A stretch of 40,073 nucleotides of DNA from a bacterium. GTDB lineage: Bacteria > Pseudomonadota > Alphaproteobacteria > Acetobacterales > Acetobacteraceae. The translations under genes were made by a program, and so were the position numbers. Positions within the stretch are counted from its first letter, which is position 1; the number at the start of each line of letters is the position of its first letter. The notes under the pieces are model-generated. The model worked only from the letters and a program-made list of their open reading frames with translations. It was not told where the DNA came from and did no database searches. The stretch spans positions 1 to 40,073 of the forward strand of contig JAMFRO010000058.1 of NCBI GenBank assembly GCA_026224825.1, written 5' to 3'. Positions 1-8,048 of this stretch are shown piece by piece.

Positions 1-4
1 ACTT

Positions 5-78
5 CGGGTCTTGGAAAGGGATGCCCTGCACGGGCTGTCCAACTACGTGATCTCGAGGGCATCCCTTTCCAAGACCCG
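5..78. repeat. 23-bp perfect inverted repeat, 28-nt loop
   Basis: Positions 5-27 are the exact reverse complement of positions 56-78, separated by 28 nt. The element lies beyond the 3' end of the minus-strand histidine kinase gene. The transcript could fold into a very stable hairpin, so it may stop transcription or protect the mRNA 3' end. No T-run follows on either side, so it is not a standard intrinsic terminator. It could also be part of a palindromic repeat family or the edge of something beginning outside the window. Confidence 0.8.
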
Positions 79-86
79 GGTGGGAT

Positions 87-130
87 CCAAGGGCCTTTCG
101 GCCCTTGGCGGGTCCAGGGCAGAGCCCTGG
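87..130. repeat. Two adjacent short palindromes (REP-like)
   Basis: The first hairpin has arms CCAAGGGC (87-94) and GCCCTTGG (101-108) around a 6-nt loop. The second has arms CCAGGGC (114-120) and GCCCTGG (124-130) around a 3-nt loop. Stacked GC-rich palindromes of this look are, from memory, common between genes in Acetobacteraceae; this was not checked. They lie 39 bp and more beyond the kinase stop codon and probably act as 3' mRNA structures. Confidence 0.6.
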
Positions 131-168
131 CCTTTTCCGTGCAACAACCCCAGCCTCAGAAATGGTCC

Positions 169-2529
169 CTAGGCCGCGGCGAACATTTGGTTGATTTTGT
201 TGGCTAGGACGTCCAGGGCGAAGGGTTTGGTTACCATTTCCATGCCTGGTTCGAGGAAACCGCTGCGGATGGTGGCGTGTTCGGCATAGCCGGTTACGAA
301 CAGTACTTTCAAACCTGGCCGGTATTGTCTGGCGATTTCGGCGAGCTGGCGGCCGTTCATGCCGGGCAGGCCGACATCGGTGATCATCAGGTCGATGCGC
401 CGTTGCGAGGCCAGAATGGGCAGGGCCGCGGCGCCGTCGGCTACTTCGACGCAGGTATAGCCGAGTTCGCTCAGCACTTCGCCGATCAGCAGGCGTACGG
501 AGGGTTCGTCCTCGACCAGCATGACCGTCTCGCCGGAGCCGAGCGGCGGCGCGTCGGGCGTTGCCTGCTCTGTCTGGTCTGCCTGGTCCGTCTCGGCGGC
601 GCTGCATTCTGGGAGGTAGAGCAGCACGGCGGTGCCGCGCCCTTCCACGCTTTCGATGCGCACATAGCCGCGGCTCTGCGTGACGAAGCCATAGATCATC
701 GAAAGCCCGAGGCCGGTGCCCTGGCCGATCGGCTTGGTGGTGAAAAACGGGTCGAACGCCTTGGCCGCTGTCTCGGCCGACATGCCGGCGCCGGTGTCGG
801 CCACGCTAATCCGCGTATAGGGCCCGGGCTTCATCGCCCCGACCTCGCCGGAGGGCTGGCCGATGGTGATATTCGTGGTGGTGATGGTCAGGGAGCCGCC
901 ATGCGGCATGGCGTCCCGCGCATTGATGACGAGGTTCAGCACCGCGTTTTCAAGCTGGTTCGCATCGGTGCGGATCAGGCCGAGCGCGCTTTCCTGCGCA
1001 AAGTCCAGCCGGATCTGCTCACCCAGCGTGCGGTGCAGCAGCTCGGCCATGCCGTCGATCAGCCGGTTGACGTCGATCACCTGCGGGTCCAGCGGCTGGC
1101 GGCGGGCAAAGGCCAGCAGCCGGTGCGTGAGTGCTGCCGCGCGTTCGGCCGAGACCACGGCGGCGTTGATGAAACGCTCGACATCGAGATAGCGTTCGGC
1201 GGCGATGCGCCGCCTCACCATGTCCAGCGAGCCGATGATGCCGGTGAGCAGATTATTGAAATCATGCGCGATGCCGCCGGTGAGCTGGCCGATCGCCTCC
1301 ATTTTCTGGCTCTGGCGCAGCGCCTCCTCGGCGTGGCGCAGGGCCTCGTCTGCCTCGCGTTCGGCCGTTACATCGCGGCCGACCGCCTGCCATAAATCCT
1401 CTGCCAGAACGGCGCTCCAGGAAACCCATCTGGTTTTGGCGTCATTGTCACGCAGGCGCAGCTCGAAGCGCGGCGGCGCCTGGACACCGGCTGCCCGGCC
1501 GAGCACCGCCTGCAGCGCCTGCCTGTCTTCCTCAAGCACCGCATCGCCCAGGTTTTGTCCTGGCCCGGCCTGCGGCCCGATCAGGCTCTGCCAGGCCGGG
1601 TTGCAGGCGATTATGGTGCCGTCTTGGCGCAACACCAACATCACATCGGATGACAGGCGCCACATCCGGTCACGGTCCGCGGTGCGTTCCTCCACGCGGT
1701 GTTCCAACACCCGGTTCAGCTCGCGCAACGCCGTCTCGGCCTTGCGGCGCTCATTGGCATTGCGCAAAATCACCGTCACGAACACCCGCATATCGCTGCG
1801 CCAGGCGGATGCCGACATATCCACATAGCTGAGGCTGCCGTCCTTGCGGTGGGCGGCGAGCTCAACCGGATACTGCGGGTGGATTTCCCGCTGCAGCTCG
1901 CCCCAGGCATCGCGCCAGGCAGGCTGTTCATGGAACAAGGTCACGATCGGGCGGTCCACGAGCTCGGCGGCCTCGTAGCCGAATTCCAGCGCTGCCGCCG
2001 GGTTGACGAATTGGATGATGCCTCTGGCATCCAGCGTCAGTATGGCATCCGGGGCGCTGTCCACCACGGCATCGTAACGGGCGTTCTGGCGCTTGCGCAG
2101 CATCCGGTCCCGCTCGACGGCAACCGTGACGTCGAAGACCTGGATCAGGCAACCGCCGACGGCACCGGGGGCGGGGCGCACGGTGACATTATGCACCAGC
2201 TCCCGCCCGGCCCTGGTGCGCAGCGGCAGAATCGCGGCATGCAGGGAATTGGTGAGAATGCTGGAGGTGCCGGCATTGATCGCATCATCGATGGCGGAGG
2301 CGAGCCGCGCGTTCAGGGCCCTGCCGAACACATCCTCAAGATGCCTGCCGCGCACGATATGCGGTGCCAGGCCGGCAGCACCTGCCATCCATGTATTCCA
2401 TTCCACCACACAGCCCTGGCCGTCCAGAGTCACGACCCCCATTTCGAGGGCATCGAGGATCCCCGCCTTGCTCAGGGAATCTGTCTGGCTCAGGGAAACA
2501 GCGTGGCCGAATGCATCAACCCCCTGCAT
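169..2529 (-). CDS. PAS-domain hybrid histidine kinase with receiver domain
   Basis: A soluble sensor kinase of 786 residues. Three PAS-like segments are visible (about 22-140, 150-265, 290-390). They are followed by a HisKA domain with the phospho-acceptor box [11 protein letters not shown] (His422) and an HATPase domain with N-box [10 protein letters not shown] (532-541), DTGAGM (578-583) and GTGLGL (604-609). A C-terminal receiver domain has acidic residues at 673-675, phospho-acceptor Asp718 and Lys768. No transmembrane segment is evident, so it probably senses an internal signal such as redox state or a small ligand; the ligand is unknown. The start overlaps the end of the upstream CheC-like gene by 14 bp, which indicates one operon with coupled translation. 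No separate response regulator is visible in the window, so its output partner is unknown. Confidence 0.93.
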   Translation of the reverse strand: MQGVDAFGHAVSLSQTDSLSKAGILDALEMGVVTLDGQGCVVEWNTWMAGAAGLAPHIVRGRHLEDVFGRALNARLASAIDDAINAGTSSILTNSLHAAILPLRTRAGRELVHNVTVRPAPGAVGGCLIQVFDVTVAVERDRMLRKRQNARYDAVVDSAPDAILTLDARGIIQFVNPAAALEFGYEAAELVDRPIVTLFHEQPAWRDAWGELQREIHPQYPVELAAHRKDGSLSYVDMSASAWRSDMRVFVTVILRNANERRKAETALRELNRVLEHRVEERTADRDRMWRLSSDVMLVLRQDGTIIACNPAWQSLIGPQAGPGQNLGDAVLEEDRQALQAVLGRAAGVQAPPRFELRLRDNDAKTRWVSWSAVLAEDLWQAVGRDVTAEREADEALRHAEEALRQSQKMEAIGQLTGGIAHDFNNLLTGIIGSLDMVRRRIAAERYLDVERFINAAVVSAERAAALTHRLLAFARRQPLDPQVIDVNRLIDGMAELLHRTLGEQIRLDFAQESALGLIRTDANQLENAVLNLVINARDAMPHGGSLTITTTNITIGQPSGEVGAMKPGPYTRISVADTGAGMSAETAAKAFDPFFTTKPIGQGTGLGLSMIYGFVTQSRGYVRIESVEGRGTAVLLYLPECSAAETDQADQTEQATPDAPPLGSGETVMLVEDEPSVRLLIGEVLSELGYTCVEVADGAAALPILASQRRIDLMITDVGLPGMNGRQLAEIARQYRPGLKVLFVTGYAEHATIRSGFLEPGMEMVTKPFALDVLANKINQMFAAA

Positions 2530-3205
2530 GATCGTCGTGATACCCCTCTGCCCTGGCGATCAGTTCACCCAGCAATGTTTTCAACGTGAACAGAGATGGC
2601 ATGTCCATCAGCATAGCGATATAACCTCTGATATCCCGATGCTCGACGACAAAATTAATATATAGAAACAATACGCCGGATTCATCCGAGGTGCTGCCGT
2701 CAATCTCGAAAATATCGCCGGAGCTGCCGTGCAACACTTCGGGCAGAGATATTTGAAGCGTCTGCCGCAGCATATTGGCGATGACCGCGAGACAGCCATT
2801 CAGGATGACATTGCCTGTTTCCGCCAGAGCTTCCGGTTCCAGCCCGATGATATCCTCCAGCGGCAGCCCGCCGCCGGTTACCGCCCGCACCAGCTCAAGG
2901 CTGTTGGTCTCGGGGAAAATCAGCAGCGCCCGGCCGGAAAATGTCCCCTCGAACACCTGCTGCACGGCGACGAGATGCGCCCCTGCAGAGGCTTCGATGA
3001 AGCTCGCGGCCAGCGCCCGGGACATGATCCGCAAGGACGGCACCGAGAGCAGCACCTGTTCGCCCACCTGTTCGCCCACGAGCTCGCGCAAGGCATTGGC
3101 GGCCCGGCTTACACCGATGTTCACCAGCTCCGTCAGCGCATCGAGTTCGATATCAGTGAGGGTGAACATCGGTGTAAGCCGGGGCGGTGTAACAGGCGCC
3201 TTCAT
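2516..3205 (-). CDS. CheC/CheX-like phosphatase
   Basis: A 229-residue protein with two copies of the CheC-type helix motif. One is ELVNIGVSRAANAL near the N-terminus; the other is the ALAETGNVILNGC segment in the middle, each with the Glu and Asn spaced as in CheC/CheX/FliY phosphatases. Those enzymes hydrolyse the aspartyl phosphate of CheY-like receivers. No other chemotaxis gene is nearby. The next gene encodes a hybrid kinase carrying its own receiver, so this protein may dephosphorylate that receiver or the kinase's target (inference). The ATG at 3205 is chosen because AAGGA lies about 10 nt upstream; the in-frame ATG at 3169 has no ribosome site and lies inside a hairpin arm. The family call is firm; the role is not. 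Confidence 0.85.
   Translation of the reverse strand: MKAPVTPPRLTPMFTLTDIELDALTELVNIGVSRAANALRELVGEQVGEQVLLSVPSLRIMSRALAASFIEASAGAHLVAVQQVFEGTFSGRALLIFPETNSLELVRAVTGGGLPLEDIIGLEPEALAETGNVILNGCLAVIANMLRQTLQISLPEVLHGSSGDIFEIDGSTSDESGVLFLYINFVVEHRDIRGYIAMLMDMPSLFTLKTLLGELIARAEGYHDDHAGG
3103..3183. repeat. 23-bp perfect inverted repeat inside cheC-like gene
   Basis: Positions 3103-3125 are the exact reverse complement of positions 3161-3183, with a 35-nt loop. Both arms are coding: one covers the codons around Met13 and the other the NIGVSR part of the first phosphatase motif. In mRNA the stem begins about 20 nt after the start codon, so it could slow ribosomes or hide the internal ATG at 3169. 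It may instead be a chance product of a templated inversion. Confidence 0.85.
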
Positions 3206-3350
3206 AACAATCGTCCTTATGCCGCTGCTGCGTGTCCCGAGCCATATCCCTAGCCTAATGGGCTCAGCGGCAGCGATGCACCAGCACAACCCTTTTTAAT
3301 TAAACGAATTTAATATGCGTTGCGAAGCACTTGGCCAGACAGGGTACGGT

Positions 3351-4259
3351 TCAGCCTGAAGCGACCCATGTCAAAGTGACGCCCTTAATCGCGGCCACGT
3401 AGGCGAAAGGGCTGTCGATGGCGGGATAATGGCTGGTGCCCGGAATGACGAACACCGGCACACGGCCATGGTTGAGCGCGGTCATGCTGTCCGCCACGGT
3501 TTCATCGGCGAGATGGGTATGTTCCGCATAGATCGCGGCGGCACGGCATTTCAGATCCTTCAACACATCCTTGAGCTCGAACCCCAGGGTGATCGAGCTT
3601 GCTTGCACCATGTCGTATTTCGCTGCCCATCCGCCGTCCACCTTGCGAAAGGAATTTCGCGCGATGTAGTCGACGATGTAGCTGTTGCCGATGGGAATCA
3701 ACGGCGCCGGTGTCAGGCGAAACCGGGCGGCGGCTTCATCGAGACTGGCATAGACGCGGGCCGGGCGGGGTGCGGGGCGCGGTCCGCTCAGGATTTTGAC
3801 CGCCTGGTCCTTTTCCAATTCGGCATAGCGCAAACCGTCAACCGCTATGATTCCGAGAAGTGCCGCATCATGCGCGCAAGCCGCGCGTACGGCGATCTGC
3901 GCTCCGGCGCTATGGCCGATGAGCGTGGGCGGCACCGTAGCCGCGAACATGCCGGCATCCGTGCAGACCGCCATGATCTCCGCGCTCATGCTCTCCTGGG
4001 TGTAGGAAGCGCGCCGCCCGGAATCACCGCAGCCGGCAAGGTCGATCGCCACAACGTTGAACTGATCGGCCAATAGTGGTGCGACATGCGCGAACCAATG
4101 GGCATGCCCGCCGCTGGGTGGGATGAGCAGGAGGCCAGGACGGGCCGGATCGCCCCAGCGCAGATAATGAATGGCGCAGCTTGCGACCTCGACGAAGCGG
4201 CTTTCGCGCGGCGCCGTTATGGCACGGGTGAACCATTCCGGCGTCTCCGTTGGGTCCAT
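3351..4259 (-). CDS. Alpha/beta hydrolase
   Basis: A 302-residue single-domain hydrolase. The nucleophile elbow is GHSAGA (Ser117), an oxyanion region follows LLLIPPSGGHAHW (43-55), a DLAGCGDS turn lies at 73-80, and the C-terminal catalytic His is in GTSHYPAID (His277). It has no signal peptide, so it should be cytoplasmic. It is the last gene of a minus-strand operon, starting 2 bp after the stop of the upstream SDR. With two SDRs upstream and an IclR regulator diverging from the operon, the likely job is ester or lactone hydrolysis in breakdown of an alcohol- or ketone-containing carbon source; the substrate cannot be read from sequence. Confidence 0.88.
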   Translation of the reverse strand: MDPTETPEWFTRAITAPRESRFVEVASCAIHYLRWGDPARPGLLLIPPSGGHAHWFAHVAPLLADQFNVVAIDLAGCGDSGRRASYTQESMSAEIMAVCTDAGMFAATVPPTLIGHSAGAQIAVRAACAHDAALLGIIAVDGLRYAELEKDQAVKILSGPRPAPRPARVYASLDEAAARFRLTPAPLIPIGNSYIVDYIARNSFRKVDGGWAAKYDMVQASSITLGFELKDVLKDLKCRAAAIYAEHTHLADETVADSMTALNHGRVPVFVIPGTSHYPAIDSPFAYVAAIKGVTLTWVASG

Positions 4260-4261
4260 CG

Positions 4262-5074
4262 TTAGCCGGCCAGCTTTTTGTGGCTCTGCGCCGCCTGGGC
4301 GGTCTGCGCGCGCGGGGCGATGGCATGCGCCCGCACGGTCTCGGCGCGGTTGTCGATCTTGCTGATCAGCCGTACCCTTTCGATATTACCAGGCGTGCTG
4401 ACGATCCATACCGGACCATTGGCGATATTCTCCAGCCCTTCACGCGCCACGTTTTCCGGGCTTTCCGCCAAGGCCACCGGCAGGCCCAGCCGGGCCATGG
4501 CCGGGGTGGCGGTGAAGCCGATGTTGAGATGCAGCACATCGACCCCCAAAGGCGCGCATTCGGCCCACAGCGCCTCGGTGAAAATGCGGCTGAAGCTTTT
4601 GGACGCAGTATAGGCCGCCAAAGTCGGCGAGCCGAGATAGCCGCCGAGGGAGCCGGTGAGAATCATGCCGCCACGGCCGCGCTTGACCATAAGGCCACCG
4701 TAATGCCGGGCAAAATTGGCGTGGCCCAACACGTTGATGGCGATGACCGATTGCGTGACCTCCTCGGGCAGCTCAACGAATAATCCGCGCGTGTTGTTGG
4801 CGCCGGCATTATACACGAGCAGCCCGATTTCGAGATCATCGGTAACGGCGCGGACCTGGTCCAGCACATCGGGCTGGCTGAGATCGGCCGAGACCACCCG
4901 CACCTCGTTATTCTGGCTGCGTAATTCCGTTGCCAGTTCTTCCAGCGGCGCCGGTTTGCGCGCGACCAGGACCAGCTTGAAACCATCCGCGGCGAGCAGC
5001 CGGGCGAAGGCGGCGCCTACACCTTCCGAACCGCCGATCACCAGCGCCCAGGGACCGTATTTTTCAAGGTTCAT
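4262..5074 (-). CDS. Short-chain dehydrogenase/reductase (SDR)
   Basis: A 270-residue classical-type SDR. The cofactor glycine motif is GGSEGVG (14-20), a variant of TGxxxGxG with Gly in place of Thr. YNAG is at 88-91, the catalytic Ser about 142, and Tyr155-x3-Lys159 in AAYTASKSF. Arg39-Lys40 after the second beta strand would favour NADP. A ribosome site AGGAG lies upstream of the ATG, and the start overlaps the stop of the 27-codon ORF in an ATGA junction, which implies coupled translation. It should oxidise or reduce an alcohol/ketone in the IclR-linked pathway; the substrate is unknown. Confidence 0.9.
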   Translation of the reverse strand: MNLEKYGPWALVIGGSEGVGAAFARLLAADGFKLVLVARKPAPLEELATELRSQNNEVRVVSADLSQPDVLDQVRAVTDDLEIGLLVYNAGANNTRGLFVELPEEVTQSVIAINVLGHANFARHYGGLMVKRGRGGMILTGSLGGYLGSPTLAAYTASKSFSRIFTEALWAECAPLGVDVLHLNIGFTATPAMARLGLPVALAESPENVAREGLENIANGPVWIVSTPGNIERVRLISKIDNRAETVRAHAIAPRAQTAQAAQSHKKLAG

Positions 5075-5154
5075 TGGCTCATTTCTCCTCGCGGTATCGC
5101 CGCGCGCTGGTCAGGGCGCAATTCATTCCAGGGATTTGGGTCTATGCGTCGCAT
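5071..5154 (-). CDS. 27-residue ORF coupled to SDR
   Basis: This small frame starts at an ATG (5152-5154) preceded by a strong Shine-Dalgarno sequence GGAGGAGAG. It runs 27 codons (beginning MRRIDPNPWN) and ends in a TGA that overlaps the ATG of the downstream SDR by four bases (ATGA). The peptide is polar, rich in Arg and Pro, has no signal or membrane segment and matches nothing I recognise. It fills most of the otherwise unexplained 131-bp gap between the two SDR genes. It may be a real micro-protein, a translational-coupling leader, or the scar of a deleted gene. Confidence 0.5.
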   Translation of the reverse strand: MRRIDPNPWNELRPDQRAAIPRGEMSQ

Positions 5155-5205
5155 ATCTCTCCTCCAATCGTGAATTGTTCTTCTCCTGACAGCCTCCCGG
5201 CTGCG

Positions 5206-6045
5206 TTAATCGAGTTCGATGCCGAACTCCGCCATCTCACGCTCGGCCCAGAACAACCTGCCTGTATACTCCACCGGATTTTCACAAGTGGCAAAATACA
5301 CCAGCATGCGCGCCGGCACCGTCATCGGCACGGCCACGCTGGGGTCAAGGCCTTTTTCCTTCACGCGTATGGCCACCAGCTCAGTCGCCACCAGCCCCGG
5401 ATGCATGCCGATGATGGAAATGTTCTTGGCGTGAAGTTCCGGCGCCATGCAGTTGCCGAAACGGTCCAGCGCGCGCTTGCTGGAATAATAGCCCGGCACG
5501 GCGAGGCTGAACCCGCCCACGGCGTTGAGCTTGGGCGCCTCCTCGGCCAGGCGGAACACCTCGCCGCTGCCGGTGGACAGGTTGATGATGCGCCCGCCGC
5601 CGCGCGCCTCCATAATCGGCACCACCAGTTGGGTGAGGGTAAACGGCGCATGGGTGTTGACCGCGAACTGGTATTCCCATTCCGCGCGCGTCAGCTCCAG
5701 GAAGGGCTTGCCCCAGATATCGCCCGTGGTTGCCGCGGCATTGTTGATCAGCACATCGACACCGCCGAAGCGCTGCACCGCCGCCTCGATCAGCCGCTTC
5801 AGATCCGCTTCCTGCGCGAGGTCCGTGGCCACGGCAATCGCCTGGCCGCCCAGATCCTCGATCTGCTTGAGCGTCTCGCCGATGGTGCCAGGTAGTGCGC
5901 TGTCCGGCTCCACCGTGCGTGCCGCCAGCACCACATTCGCCCCGCGCCGGGCGAAATCCAGCGCGGCCTGCTTGCCGACCCCCCGGCTGGCGCCGGTGAT
6001 CACCACGACTTTGCCGACGACGTCCAATTCTCTCTGCCGTTCCAC
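5206..6045 (-). CDS. Short-chain dehydrogenase/reductase (SDR)
   Basis: A 279-residue SDR with TGASRGVG (17-24) for the dinucleotide, NNAAA near 101-105 and the catalytic Ser about 157-160. Tyr186-x3-Lys190 follows a longer-than-usual insertion between Ser and Tyr (residues 161-183). It is the first gene of the minus-strand operon and diverges from the IclR gene. The N-terminal MERQRELDVVGKVVVIT is typical of polyol, steroid or fatty-chain alcohol dehydrogenases, but the substrate cannot be assigned. The promoter should lie in the 110-bp gap to the regulator, where an 18-bp palindrome sits. Confidence 0.9.
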   Translation of the reverse strand: MERQRELDVVGKVVVITGASRGVGKQAALDFARRGANVVLAARTVEPDSALPGTIGETLKQIEDLGGQAIAVATDLAQEADLKRLIEAAVQRFGGVDVLINNAAATTGDIWGKPFLELTRAEWEYQFAVNTHAPFTLTQLVVPIMEARGGGRIINLSTGSGEVFRLAEEAPKLNAVGGFSLAVPGYYSSKRALDRFGNCMAPELHAKNISIIGMHPGLVATELVAIRVKEKGLDPSVAVPMTVPARMLVYFATCENPVEYTGRLFWAEREMAEFGIELD

Positions 6046-6065
6046 GACCCTATATCCTTACCAAT

Positions 6066-6104
6066 TATTCCAATATTGGAATACATATTGCTTATTTTGG
6101 AATA
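6066..6104. promoter_or_regulatory. Candidate IclR operator: palindrome plus half-site
   Basis: TATTCCAATATTGGAATA (6066-6083) is a perfect 18-bp palindrome. Its right half-site TTGGAATA recurs in the same orientation at 6097-6104, 21 bp on, which is two helical turns. The site lies in the AT-rich gap between the divergent SDR operon and the IclR gene. IclR-family regulators commonly bind such sites near their own gene. That this one does so here is inference. Confidence 0.55.
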
Positions 6105-6155
6105 ATGTGATCAACTGGACCTCCATGTCAACTGAATCATAAAAGGGCGTGACGC

Positions 6156-7052
6156 GTGGCTGAACCTTCAAACCCGACCGGCAGGGTGATCGACGTGCTG
6201 AACTTCCTGGCCGCACACCCCACCGAAACTTTTACTTTGGCTGAAATCTCCCGGCATGTCGGGCTCAGCAACGGCTCGGCGCACCGGGTGCTGACCACCA
6301 TGGCGGGGGCACATTTTCTCTCTCGTAATGAAAAACACCGGACCTATTCGCTCGGCATGGCCATGGTGGCGATCGGCCAGGCGGCGGTGGAGAAGCATCG
6401 CGGCATCGAGATCGCCCGGCGCGAGATCGCCCGGCTGGCCGTGGAGCTGAATGTGCAGTGCAGCGCCAACACGGTGGTGGATGACGAAATTCTCGTTCTG
6501 GTGAAGGAGGGCACAGCACAATCGCATCTCGGGTTGACGCGCGTGGGCGAGCGCCGGCCGCTGGTGCCCCCCATGGGCATTTGTCATGTCGCCTGGAGCG
6601 GCGAGGAGATTATCAAATCCTATGTCGGCAAGGCAACACCCCATCTGAGCGAGGAAGTGCGTCAGCACCTTCTCGCCGCCTTTCCGCTGGTTCGGCGCCG
6701 GGGCTATGCGATGGCCGCGAACGGCCCTAGTTCTGGCCATTCGCGCGAGGCCACGGTCCTGCCGGTCGACCAGATCCGCGATGCCGCCTATTGGGCCTCC
6801 GTATTCGAGCTCGTCGGCCATCTCTCCCCCAACGAGATCCAGCTTTTCGATGCCGCCGATGCCGGGGCAAACGGCATCAGCACCATCTCGGCGCCGGTGT
6901 TCTCGCCCAGCGGCCAGGTCATTTTTCAGTTGGTGATCACCGGCCTACCGGGCGCCCTCAGTGTCCAGAAAATCGAGCGTTACGCGCAGAGATTATGTGC
7001 GGTGGCTGCCCTCATCACCAGCGAAACCCACGGCCGACGGCCGAACGATTAA
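6156..7052 (+). CDS. IclR-family transcriptional regulator
   Basis: A 298-residue protein with an N-terminal winged helix-turn-helix: FTLAEISRHVGLSNGSAHRV at 26-45, then the wing. The C-terminal half has the length and pattern of the IclR effector-binding domain. It starts at a GTG; AAAAGGG lies about 10 nt upstream. It diverges from the SDR/hydrolase operon and probably controls that operon and itself through the palindrome between them, responding to a small aromatic or carboxylic effector. Both the target and the effector are inference. The stop codon lies in a 21-bp tandem duplication. Confidence 0.92.
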   Translation: MAEPSNPTGRVIDVLNFLAAHPTETFTLAEISRHVGLSNGSAHRVLTTMAGAHFLSRNEKHRTYSLGMAMVAIGQAAVEKHRGIEIARREIARLAVELNVQCSANTVVDDEILVLVKEGTAQSHLGLTRVGERRPLVPPMGICHVAWSGEEIIKSYVGKATPHLSEEVRQHLLAAFPLVRRRGYAMAANGPSSGHSREATVLPVDQIRDAAYWASVFELVGHLSPNEIQLFDAADAGANGISTISAPVFSPSGQVIFQLVITGLPGALSVQKIERYAQRLCAVAALITSETHGRRPND

Positions 7053-7083
7053 ACCCGGCGCCCGAATGATTAAACCCGGCGCC
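7042..7083 (+). repeat. Tandem 21-bp duplication at IclR stop
   Basis: Positions 7042-7062 and 7063-7083 are head-to-tail copies matching at 20 of 21 bases (C versus T at the sixth base). The first copy holds the IclR stop codon and the second repeats that stop in the same frame. It looks like a recent slippage duplication and fills almost the whole gap to the convergent CsaA-like gene. Confidence 0.85.
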
Positions 7084-7085
7084 GG

Positions 7086-7457
7086 TTAGAACAGGCGGCT
7101 GCCGTCCGGCACGGGCTTGTCGGGCTGGAACAGCACCACCGCTCCACCTGCGTCGGCGAAGCCGAGTGTCAGCACCTCGGACATGAATTTGCCGATCTGG
7201 CGCGGCGGAAAATTCACCACTGCCGCGACCTGACGGCCGAGCAAGGCCTCCGGCGTGTAATGCTCGGTGATCTGCGCGCTGGTCTTCTTGCGCCCAATGG
7301 CCGGGCCAAAGTCGATGACGAGTTTTAACGCGGGTTTGCGCGCCTCGGGGAAAACCTCCGCCGCCACGATGGTGCCAATACGGATGTCCACGGCGAGGAA
7401 CTCATCGAAGCTGATCGGCGGTCCGGCGGCTGCATCAATAGCGTGGGTGGCGTGCAT
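7086..7457 (-). CDS. csaA: CsaA-like tRNA-binding-domain protein
   Basis: A 123-residue protein that is almost entirely one tRNA-binding (EMAP/Arc1p-like OB) domain: DIRIGTIVAAEVFPEARKPA, then KKTSAQITEHY, then VAAVVNFPPRQIGKFMSEVL. This is the arrangement seen in CsaA, a secretion-associated chaperone-like protein, and in free-standing tRNA-binding modules of Met- and Phe-tRNA synthetases. The start at 7457 is chosen because GGAGGGAG lies about 6 nt upstream and the ATG shares one base with the TGA of the upstream OsmC gene. A longer frame reaching 7535 would overlap that gene. It is probably cytoplasmic and functions as a dimer, as known for the family. Confidence 0.88.
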   Translation of the reverse strand: MHATHAIDAAAGPPISFDEFLAVDIRIGTIVAAEVFPEARKPALKLVIDFGPAIGRKKTSAQITEHYTPEALLGRQVAAVVNFPPRQIGKFMSEVLTLGFADAGGAVVLFQPDKPVPDGSRLF

Positions 7458-7942
7458 CAGTCTCCCTCCGGGCATGGCTGCGCAACAGGCTTGCGCCATG
7501 TCACCTCTGTTTTCACTGAATTGGCGATGAAGCAAACCTCATGCGCCTGGTGGTGCAACTGGTCCAGCGCTGCGTCATCCGGCGCCGCACCTGACCATTC
7601 GATTTTGGGGGCCAGCATGACTTTCGTGATGGCGTGCCTGCCGGGGGCGATGACCTCCAGCACACCCTCCGCATGATCCCGATAGGCGGTGACCGTAAAA
7701 CCCGCCAGCCGGGCGACATGCAGGAAGGACATCATGTGGCAGTTGGAAAGGGCCGCGACCAGCATCTCCTCGGGGTCGATACCTGCCTCCACGGCCCATT
7801 TGCCGACGACATGCGGCGAGGCGGAGGCAAGCATGACCGCCCCACCATCAAAACTCACCGTATGGCCACGGCTGTAACGGCCTTTGGGAAAATCCTCACC
7901 GCTCTTTAGCGTCCAATCTATATCCGCGGTATGCGTGGACAT
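7457..7942 (-). CDS. OsmC/Ohr-family peroxide-defence protein
   Basis: A 161-residue protein with both redox cysteines of the family: Cys68 in LVAALSNCHMMSFLH and Cys137 in HHQAHEVCFIAN. OsmC/Ohr enzymes reduce organic hydroperoxides with thiols. The spacing and the HxxC-like second motif fit the OsmC/YhfA branch. The ATG at 7942 gives the usual family length; the frame is open to 8095 but that would add an unrelated leader overlapping the diverging HAD gene. It is coupled to the CsaA-like gene through a one-base TGATG overlap. Confidence 0.88.
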   Translation of the reverse strand: MSTHTADIDWTLKSGEDFPKGRYSRGHTVSFDGGAVMLASASPHVVGKWAVEAGIDPEEMLVAALSNCHMMSFLHVARLAGFTVTAYRDHAEGVLEVIAPGRHAITKVMLAPKIEWSGAAPDDAALDQLHHQAHEVCFIANSVKTEVTWRKPVAQPCPEGD

Positions 7943-8048
7943 CCATTTCTCACTTTCAGATGCCAGTTTAGGAACTTGATGATCGACTGCCAAGCTCCAA
8001 TATCCCGAGGCGCGGCCGCTCATGATGCCATGTGAAAGCTTAAAACCC

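Noticed and set aside
277..1395. Long plus-strand open frame (372 codons) opposite the histidine kinase
   Set aside because: It is antisense to clear kinase and receiver motifs, has no family resemblance and is His/Gly/Ala-rich, as expected of a high-GC shadow frame.
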